16,349 nt of DNA from CANHEE01 sp043777755 (GTDB taxonomy: Bacteria; Bacteroidota; Bacteroidia; Chitinophagales; Saprospiraceae), in contig JAYWHK010000334.1 in assembly GCA_043777755.1 (NCBI GenBank), forward strand, positions 1 through 16,349, written 5' to 3'. The notes beneath the pieces were generated by a model. That model worked only from the letters and a program-made list of their open reading frames with translations. It searched no databases and was not told the origin of the DNA. Below are positions 1 to 9,400 of this stretch, piece after piece; position 1 is the first letter of the stretch, and each line of letters begins with the position of its first letter. The translations under genes and the position numbers were made by a program.

Positions 1-66
1 AAAAGGCACGCCTTTTCTCGCACTACGTTAGGCATACGAAACACGAGAAAAGGCGTGCCTTTTCTC
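1..66. repeat. Near-palindrome pair A with 25-nt spacer
   Basis: Two copies of a 22-nt near-palindrome, GAGAAAAGGC + two central bases + GCCTTTTCTC, lie at 1-19 (first three bases outside the window, centre AC) and 45-66 (centre GT). They are therefore inverted repeats of each other. The 25-nt spacer 20-44 begins GCACTACGTT and ends CGAAACAC. The equivalent spacer in copy B is the reverse complement, with a single difference. Each palindrome could form a 9-bp stem with a 4-nt loop ending in a short T run. Confidence 0.85.
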
Positions 67-102
67 TACGTGATGCGTTTTTATTTTCTTTCAAAAAAAA
101 CA

Positions 103-209
103 AACCGCTATACCTGTCGAGATATAGCGGTTGTGGTTTTACTAATAGTGCTGTGCTGCTTCGCTATGTTGAAAACATACAAACAGAAGAATTTGGTTAT
201 AAACCAAAT
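103..209 (+). other. Three-hairpin module H1-H2-H3, copy A
   Basis: H1 (103-132) pairs AACCGCTATA with TATAGCGGTT. It is preceded by an A run and followed by GTGGTTTT, so it could terminate transcription in both directions. H2 (165-179) pairs TATGTT with AACATA around GAA. H3 (191-209) pairs ATTTGGTT with AACCAAAT around ATA. The same three stems recur at matching spacing in copies B and C. Whether the module works as RNA or as DNA cannot be told from sequence alone. Confidence 0.75.
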
Positions 210-370
210 CCAGCGAGTGGTGATGTTTTGTTCTTTGTTAAAACGTATAATGTTTTGTGTTAAAACAGACCATGCACCAGCGGGTTATTTTAGTCGAAGT
301 ACTTATATTTTTTATTGCGTTGAAAATGAATAATTTAGACTAAACATATATGTTTTTAAAATAAAAAATT

Positions 371-378
371 TAATTTTG
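371..378 (+). promoter_or_regulatory. Possible -7 box for the adhesin gene
   Basis: TAATTTTG fits the Bacteroidota -7 consensus TAnnTTTG and lies about 90 nt before the ATG at 470. No clear TTTG -33 box is present at the usual distance; only a weak ATGTTTTT stands near 350. The leader 334-469 is AT-rich and shows no other structure I can support. The assignment is tentative. Confidence 0.3.
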
Positions 379-469
379 TGTCACCTTAACAACTCCTATA
401 AAACATAGACATTTTAGACAACTTCCAATATACTACAATACAATACTTTCGCTTTTTAATACATTCATC

Positions 470-3400
470 ATGTCACTTAATTTATTCTACACTACCCTAT
501 TTTCTTTCTTTTCTTTTTTTCAAAATTCTAATTCTATTGACAAATCGCCTACCGATGTAAAAATAGAGAAAAAACCTATTCCAACAACCACGATTGTGGT
601 AAAATCGGAAGGAGAACGTTTTCCTTTAATGGTGACGCAATCAAAGCAAAAACTTGTTTTGCAAAATCTGGAAATTGGAGAGGAATATGAGTTTTTTTTG
701 ACAAGTAGCAGACAAAATGAACCTAATGGAAAAATTTATTTTAATGGAAAAAATATTGGCTCGCCCCAAGTATTTAAAGCACTTAGCACAACAGCAACTT
801 TAGATATTGATATTGATTTGCTCAATAATGGTCGTAATGTCAGCAATCTTTATTATTTGACTTATCACAAAAGTGGTCATAATCAAATACCCAGTATAGC
901 AAATGCAGTTGGCAATAAAAAGGTTGCCATAACAACAACACCAGGAGGAAGTGCTCTTGATTTAATAAAAAATGTATTAATTGGTACAAATTGCTTTGAA
1001 GTCACATTGGTGAGCCAAACAGGAATAGCTAATCAGTATGGCTCATTTAACAACGGAAGTACCTCTGTTGGGTTTGATCAAGGTGTCATTATGAGTACAG
1101 GAAATGTCAATCAAGTTGGTCAATCATCAAATGTAAGTGCAAGTACTGCTATGCAAGGTGGTGGAGCTACAAATGACCCAAACCTTACAGGCAATAACCT
1201 CAATGACAAAGTTGTATTTGAATTTGATTTAAAGCCAACTACTTCCTTTTTGAGTTTTCAATATGTTTTTGCATCAGAAGAATATTGTCAGTATGTTAAT
1301 ACTAATTTTAATGACCAATTTGGCTTTTTCATTAGTGGACCAGGCATTGCAGGCACTCAAAACATGGCAACCTTACCTACCACGACCACCGCCTCCAATA
1401 TTGTATCTATCAACAATGTAAATCATGGAACAAATTCAGCGTACTATTATAGCAACAAAGCATCCAACGCTATATTTCAAATGCCAGGCTGTACAGGGCA
1501 CCCAACTGGGCCAACAACTCCCAATCCTGCATCAATCAACGAATGTGTTTTCAATGGTTTTACAACACCATTGACAGCATCAGCCGTTGTACAACCTTGT
1601 CAAACATACCGTCTAAGGTTAGTGATTGCTGACGTAGCTGATAAGACGCTTGATTCCGCCGTTTTTTTAAAAGGAGATTCATTCAATGCAGAAGCCTATG
1701 TTATCCCTTCCATCTTCAATGCCACCAACCAGAACATTAGCGAAGTCAATGAAGGCTGTGAAAATGGCGTTTTAAAAATCCGTCGCCCGCCAGGTGCTGA
1801 TATTACCATTCCAAAAACAGTGACTTGGAGTATGACAGGTTCTACGGCTACGGCTGGATTGGATTATGTACCATTTGGCACATCAGCTGTTATTCCAGCA
1901 GGTCAAAATTGTATAGAAATTCCCATAACCATCCTATTAGACCAACTCAATGAAAGCAACGAAGTGATAAAAGTAACCGTCAATGAAAGTTGCAAATGTT
2001 CCGCTTACGAATTGACCATTAAAGATCCTCCTTTGATTGTTACGATGAACGATGTAACCGTTTGTTCCGCAGCAAGTGTTACACTCGCTCCAATCGTAAC
2101 TGGCGGATTTCCCAATTATACATATACTTGGAGTCCGAACGGTTCAGGAAATAGTACAACTTTTACTGCTACTACTTTGCCGAGCATCACAACTTATACT
2201 GTAACCGTAACAGATATGTGTGGTCACGTCAAAATTGATGATGCAAAAGTTACTGTCCAAGGTGTTCCTACTGCGAATATGACTTCCACAACAGGGAGTC
2301 TTTGTGCGGGAGGAAATACCACTTTGAATGTTAATTTGACAGGAACACCGCCTTGGCAATTGACTTATACTTTGAATGGTGTTGCACAAGCTCCAGTGAC
2401 AATCAATTCAACACCCTATAGTTTAACCGTAACACAAGCTGGAACTTATGCCATCAGTGGAGTAAAATACCCAAGTTCATCTTGTCAAGGAACGTTTAGC
2501 GGTTCAGCAATCGTACAACAATCGAATCCTGATGCCACCATTACAAAAACCAATGTCAGTTGTAATGCCGCCAATAATGGTACTATGTCTATCTCTGGTC
2601 TGACTGGAGGCATTGCTCCTTATACTTATCTTTGGAGCAATTCTTCAATCAGCCAAAACCTAACAGGGCTTTCACCAGGAACATATACCGTTACCATTAC
2701 GGATAATATTGGTTGTACAAAAATAAAAACGGAAAACATCACAGAACCTCCTATTTTGATAGCAACGACAAGCGCAAGCACGGCTCAAACTTGTATCGCT
2801 CAAGGAACAGGAACTGTTAGTGTCACAGGAGGAACTACTCCTTATATGTATCTCTGGAATGACCCTTCAAATACCACAAGTCAAAATCTAAGCGGCGCAC
2901 CAGCAGGAACATATATCTTGACCGTAACAGATAGTAAAGGTTGCCAAGACACTGCAAAAGTAATTATTTTACCAAATAATACTTTACCAACAGCAGTAGC
3001 AACAGCAAATGTAACGATAAATTGTGCAACGCCAATCGTTCCGATTAGCGGAATTGGCTCAAGTATTGGTGCAAATTTCACTTATAATTGGTCAGGAACA
3101 GGCATTGCATCAGGAGGAACAACCTTAAATCCAAACATTAACGCAGGAGGAACATATATTTTGACCGTTACAAATACCAATAATGGTTGTACACAAACGG
3201 CAAGTGTTGTAATTGCTGAAAATAAAACCTTACCAACTGCCGTGACACTTACACCGCCTCCTATAACTTGTGGAAATCCAAGTATTTCAATAAGTGCCGT
3301 TGGCTCAAGTGTTGGAACGAATTTTACTTATAATTGGTCTGGTCCAAGTATTGTAAGTGGAGGAACAACCTTAACACCTACGGTGAATCAAGTAGGAACT

Positions 3401-6400
3401 TATACCATTACAGTAACAGATAATGACAACGGTTGTACAAAAACAGCAACAGTTACAGTGATTGAAAACAAAGCCTTACCAACCGCTGATGCTGGTGCTG
3501 ATAAACTATTGAATTGTTTTAACAATCAAAGTGTTAGTATTGGAACAGCTGCAATTGGTGGTTTCACCTACAACTGGAGTAACAATGTGACGACAGCAAC
3601 ACAAACAGTAACAGCTTCGGGTACTTACACACTCACCGTTACTGACCCTATCAATGGTTGTACAAAAACAGATGTCGTTGTCGTAACAGAAGATATTGTT
3701 GCGCCTATTCTTTCTCCAATTCCACCTGTAACAGTCAATTGTTTTACACCAAATCCAACTCTATTGGCAAGTGCAACAGGCTCTAATTTAGTTTATACAT
3801 GGTCGCCAAGTGGTCCTTCGATTTCTGCTGGAGGAACATACACTGTCACTGTAACAAATTCCGTCAATGGTTGTACCGATACAGAATCCATTATTGTTCC
3901 AGAAGATAAAAATGATCCAACGGCTGTTATTGCGCCGCCAGCTATTTTAACTTGTGGAAATAATTCAAGTATTTTATTAGATGCGACAGGTTCGAGTACA
4001 GGAGCAATTTACACTTATAATTGGACGGGTCCAGCTAGTTTTTCAAGTACTACTATTCCACCAGCCAACGCAACCGTTGCTGGAACATATACTTTGACAG
4101 TCACAAATACTATAAATGGTTGTAAAAAAATAGCTTCTGTCAATGTTACTGAAAACAAGGTTTTGCCAACCGCTGATGCTGGGACTGATAAACTTCTAAG
4201 TTGTTTTAACAATCAAAGCGTAAGTATAGGAACACCTTCAATAGGTAATTTCACCTATAATTGGAGCAATAATGTCACAACTGCAACCCAAACAGTGACA
4301 ACTGCGGGTACTTACACATTGACTGTTACTGACCCTGTCAATGGTTGTACAAAAACCGATGTCGTCGTCGTAACAGAAGACATTGTTGCGCCCGTGATTT
4401 CGCCAATTCCTGTTGTTACAGTGAATTGTTTTACACCAAACCCAACTTTAAACACAAGCGTTGTTGGCTCAAATTTAACTTATGCTTGGAGTCCAAGCGG
4501 TTCTGGTGCAAATCCAAGTATTTCGGTAGGTGGAACTTATACTGTAACCGTGACCAATTCTGTCAATGGTTGTACCGATACAGAATCAGTCATTGTTCCA
4601 GAAGATAAAAATGACCCAACGGCAATTATTAATTTTTCAAATCCTATTTATTGTAATAATTTAACAGCTACCTTAAATACAACAGGTTCGAGTACAGGAA
4701 CAAATTTTACCTACAACTGGTCTAGCCCAAGTGGTTTTTCAAGTACAAATGAAAATCCAAGCATCACCGCAGGCGGAACTTACAACTTGACCATTACCAA
4801 TACCACAAATGGTTGTAAAAAAACGGCATCAGTAACTGTTCCAGAAGATAAAACCACGCCAGCCGCAGCCATTGTAAATACACCAACCATCACTTGTGCC
4901 AACGGAACAGTACAAATCAATGCAGCAGGTGCAACAGGTGCTAATTTCACCTACAATTGGGCAGCTTCCAATGGTGGAAACATCAGCGGAGGAGGCACAA
5001 CTTTAACACCAACGGTGAACCAAGCAGGAACATATACTTTGACTGTTACCAATACGACTACAGGTTGTACCAATACTGCACAAGCTATAGTCAATGAAGA
5101 TAAAGTTGCGCCAGTCATCAATACAACAGGTACAGGAATTGTGACTTGTACAAATCCAGTTTTAAACTTAGGAACAACTATTGTCAGTGGTTCAAATCTT
5201 CAATTCCAATGGTCATCGCCAACAGGCGGTATCGTTGGCAATGCCAACCAACAAAATATTTCAGTCAATTTGGGTGGAACTTATACTGTAACTGTAACAA
5301 ATAGCTTTAATGGTTGTTCTACCACAAGCAGCATTACCACGACTCAGGACAATACGCCACCAACCGTCAATGCAATTCCCTCTGGAATCATAGATTGTAT
5401 CAATACATCAGCAAGTATCAATGGAACGACTTCTTCGCAAGGGTCAAATTTTGCTTATACATGGTCTGGTCCAGCTGGATTTACCAACAATTCTACTTTA
5501 TCGCCAACAGTAACCGTTGGAGGTGCTTATACTTTGTCCATTACCAATACAACAAATGGTTGTATCAATAGCAAAACAATTGTTGTAAGCGAAGATAAAT
5601 TATTACCCGCAGTAAGTATTTTTCCTCCAACACAATTGAATTGTAGCAACCCAAGTATTTTTATTTTTGCCAATGGAAGTACAAGTTATTTGTACAGTTG
5701 GACGACAACAAATGGCGGAAATATTGTAAGCGGAGGAAGTAGTAACAATGTCCTTGTAAATCAAGTTGGAACGTATAATTTAAATGTCATCAATCCTCAA
5801 AACGGTTGTCAATTCAATGCTTCGACCAATGTTACTGAAAATAAAACAATCCCAACGGTAAGCATCGCTACACCTTCAGAAATCACTTGTCCACAGCCGT
5901 TTGTTATTTTAAATGCGAATGGATCAAGTGTAGGTGCTAATTATCAAATCGTATGGACACCAAATCCGATATTGGGACAAGGAACATTAACGCCAACCAT
6001 CAACGTTGGAGGTGCTTATACTTTAAAAATCACCGATACGAGCAATGGTTGTGAAAAATCAGAAACAGTAACAGTCATTGACCAACGTGTTTATCCCGTA
6101 GCGGTTATTGCAATACCAACAAACTTAGATTGCAATATAACATCGTTGATTTTAGATGCCAGTGCATCAAGCAATGGAAGCAATTTCCTATACAATTGGA
6201 GTACAACAAATGGCGGAAATATTACAAATGGGCAAAATACACTTACGCCAAGTATCAATGCTCCTGGAACTTATACTTTACAAATCAATAATACCAACAA
6301 TGGTTGTGCCATTACCCAAGTAGTGAGTGTTTTGCAAAATATTAGCCAACCAAATGCCGATGCTGGCCCTGCAAAAGTCATTACTTGTGTATCAAATAGT

Positions 6401-9400
6401 GTGCAACTCCAAGGCAGTGGAAGTTCAGGTTTTCAATACCAATACCAGTGGTCAAATAATGGTGGTAACATTTCAAATACAAATGGAGGAAATACTTTAT
6501 CACCAACAGTTTCTCAGGTCGGAACTTATACTTTAACGGTCAAAGATGTACAAAATGGCTGTACACAAAGCTCAACCACCAATGTTTCATTGGACTTGGG
6601 TGTTCCTACTGCCAACGCTGGCTCAAAAAAAGAAATCAATTGCAATATTCCACAAGTCACCTTAGATGGAACAGCTTCTTCAACTGGCGCAACATTTACC
6701 TACACTTGGACAACTGTCGGAGGCGCATTTGTTTCTGGTCAAAATACATTACAACCCATTGTTAATCAGCCAGGTAGCTATAATTTGGAGATTATCAACA
6801 CCGCAAATGGTTGTAAAGGAAATGCTTCAGTACAAGTCGAAGACAATAGAACAAAACCTACTTTAAAAATTGCAAAATTCAGTATTTTAAACTGTGCCAA
6901 TTCATCTTTGACCTTAAATGCAAATGGTTCATCGGCTGGCACAAATTTCACTTATACTTGGACAGGAACAGGAATTGTTTCAGGCGCAACAACGCTCTCT
7001 CCTATCATCAACAAAGCAGGACTTTATACTTTTAAAATAAAAAATAGTCAGAACGGTTGTGAAAAAGACAGCATTGTAACCATCATTGAAAATACGAACA
7101 AGCCCAATCCACTTATTGCAACACCTTTGCTTTTGACTTGTACACAACCAACTCAAATCTTAGATGCTTCAGCTTCTACAAAAATACAAAACGCTAAAAT
7201 CCAGTGGATTACGAGTGTTTTAAATGGAATTTCGGCTGGCGCAAATACACTAAAACCAACCATCGTTGATGAAGGTGACTACAAATTAATATTAACCGAC
7301 ACCATCAGTAAATGCAAAGACAGCATTGTTGTCAATGTCAAAAAAGATGCGAATATTCCGCAAGCCAATGCTGGCGCAACCACTGAATTAAACTGTACAA
7401 TCAAAGACATTACTTTAACGGGAACGGGAAGTTCGGGCGCAAACATTACGTATTCTTGGACTACTGTTAGTGGAAACATCGTTTCTGGAGGAACGACTTT
7501 AACGCCAAAAATAAACGCTGCTGGAAAATATACTTTGAAAGTTTTTAATTCGACCAATCAATGTACAAAAGAATCCTCAGTGGACATCACTCAGGATACA
7601 CTAAAACCAACTTTGAAAATTGCAAAACCTGCCATTTTGAACTGCAAAACAACAGTTATGCCTTTAGACGCTTCGGCAAGTTCTACGGGCGCAAATTTTT
7701 CATTTAATTGGACAACACCAAGTAATGTTACCTTTGTTTCGGGCGGCACTACCCTATCGCCTTTGGTCAATAAACCTGGAACGTACAGCATCACGATGAC
7801 CAATACAAAAACTACTTGTATTGCTCAAAACAGCGTCATTGTTACGCAAGATATTGTAAAACCACAAGCGAGTATTGCCAAAACGGACACACTCAATTGT
7901 CGCAATTTTTCTTTAAAATTAAAAGGAAATGCAAGTGCAAATTCTGGTTTTTATACTTTTGAGTGGAAAACACCTCCAAATGGAATCGTCAAAGACGCAA
8001 CATCGCTCGAACCAAGCATCAATCAGCCTGGTGACTATCAATTGGTCGTTACCGACACGTCCAATTTTTGTGCTGCAACAGCTCAAATCTCAGTAATCAA
8101 AAATATCCTAACGCCCATCGTGGACGCTGGATTAGGCGGAAATTTGACCTGTACTATCAAAGATTTAATTCTAAAAGGTACAGCAAGCAATGGTGTTCCG
8201 AGTGATTTGATTTATTCATGGACAACACCAAACGGAAATATCGTAGGCGCAAGCAATATTTTAAATATAAAAACAGATTTACCTGGAAAATATTTTTTTG
8301 AAGTAGAAAATAAGGTAAACGGTTGTAAATCAACCGATAGCACAAGCGTTACACAAGATGCCAATGTTCCGAAAGTAGAGATTTTGACCAATGGCGATTT
8401 GGATTGTAAAACAAAGACCTTAGAATTGGACGGAACAGGAAGTTCGCAAGGCTCAGGAATTACTTTTACTTGGAGTACAAAAAATGGTGGAAACATCATC
8501 ACTGGTCAAAACACCTTGAAACCAACAATCAATAGTGCTGGAGTCTATATTTTACAAATCAATAATTCAAACAATAATTGTATCAAAGAAATTGAAAAAA
8601 CAATCAAAATTGATACAATAAAACCTGTTATCAATGTTACACAAGATTTGATTACTTGCGCCAAACCAAAAGTTGAACTTAGTGGAAATATTTTTCAAGC
8701 CAATCAATTTACATTTGAATGGATAACGACCACTGGCGGCATTTTATCCAATAAAGATAGCCTACAAATCCAAATCAATAAAAAAGGAATTTATACTTTA
8801 AAAGTAAAAAACACTGAAAATGAATGTGAAAACAGCAAAATTGTCAATGTTTTAGAGGATAAAATCTTGCCAACTACAGACGCTGGCGCAACTTTAGAAA
8901 TCAATTGTCAAGATAGCATTTTGACCTTACAAGGCGAAAAATCAAGCAAAGGCAATGAATTTGTCTATAATTGGACAACAACAAACATTGGTCGTATTTT
9001 AGCTGATGAAAAAACTTTGAATCCAAAAATTGACAAAGCAGCACCCTATTTTCTTTTGATAACCAATAAAAACAATGGTTGCCAAAATCGTGATACTGTT
9101 GTCATAAAAATCAATAAAATTGTTCCGCTGATTACAATTGTGAAACCAGATACACTGACTTGCAAAAAACCAAATATAGATTTAAAAGCCAATGCAACCG
9201 TAACGGGCAGCAGCGGAAATTACGAATGGAGTACAGCCAATGGCAATATCCTTAATGGTAAAACTTCTCCAACCACGACTGTGGACAAACCAGGCTTGTA
9301 TCTTTTGCAAGTCATGGACACTAAGAATTTTTGTAAAAGCAACAAACAAGTTGATGTACCAATAGATACCATCAAGCCTAAAGTGAACGCTGGCGCAAAT

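Larger units (their letters stand above)
1..290 (+). repeat. Intergenic hairpin repeat, copy A (left end cut)
   Basis: This is the first of three copies of a structured intergenic repeat, the others being at 10894-11180 and 12241-12669. In order it holds a near-palindrome pair (1-19 and 45-66), a conserved sequence TACGTGATGCG, an A-tract, hairpin H1 (103-132), H2 (165-179) and H3 (191-209). It ends with two CCAGC motifs at 210-214 and 277-281. Positions 45-221 are nearly identical to 10941-11112. The tail between the two CCAGC motifs is 67 nt and unlike the 47-nt tails of the other copies. The left palindrome lacks its first three bases because the window starts inside it. I see no protein gene here; the reading frame at 55-333 is not conserved in the other copies. 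Confidence 0.85.

Noticed and set aside
55..333. Small reading frames inside the repeats (55-333, 10951-11139, 12303-12500) as peptide genes
   Set aside because: One frame is open in all three copies across H2-H3 (SAVLLRYVEN-like). Between B and C its changes are mostly non-synonymous, while the hairpin pairing is kept, so structure explains the sequence better than a peptide.
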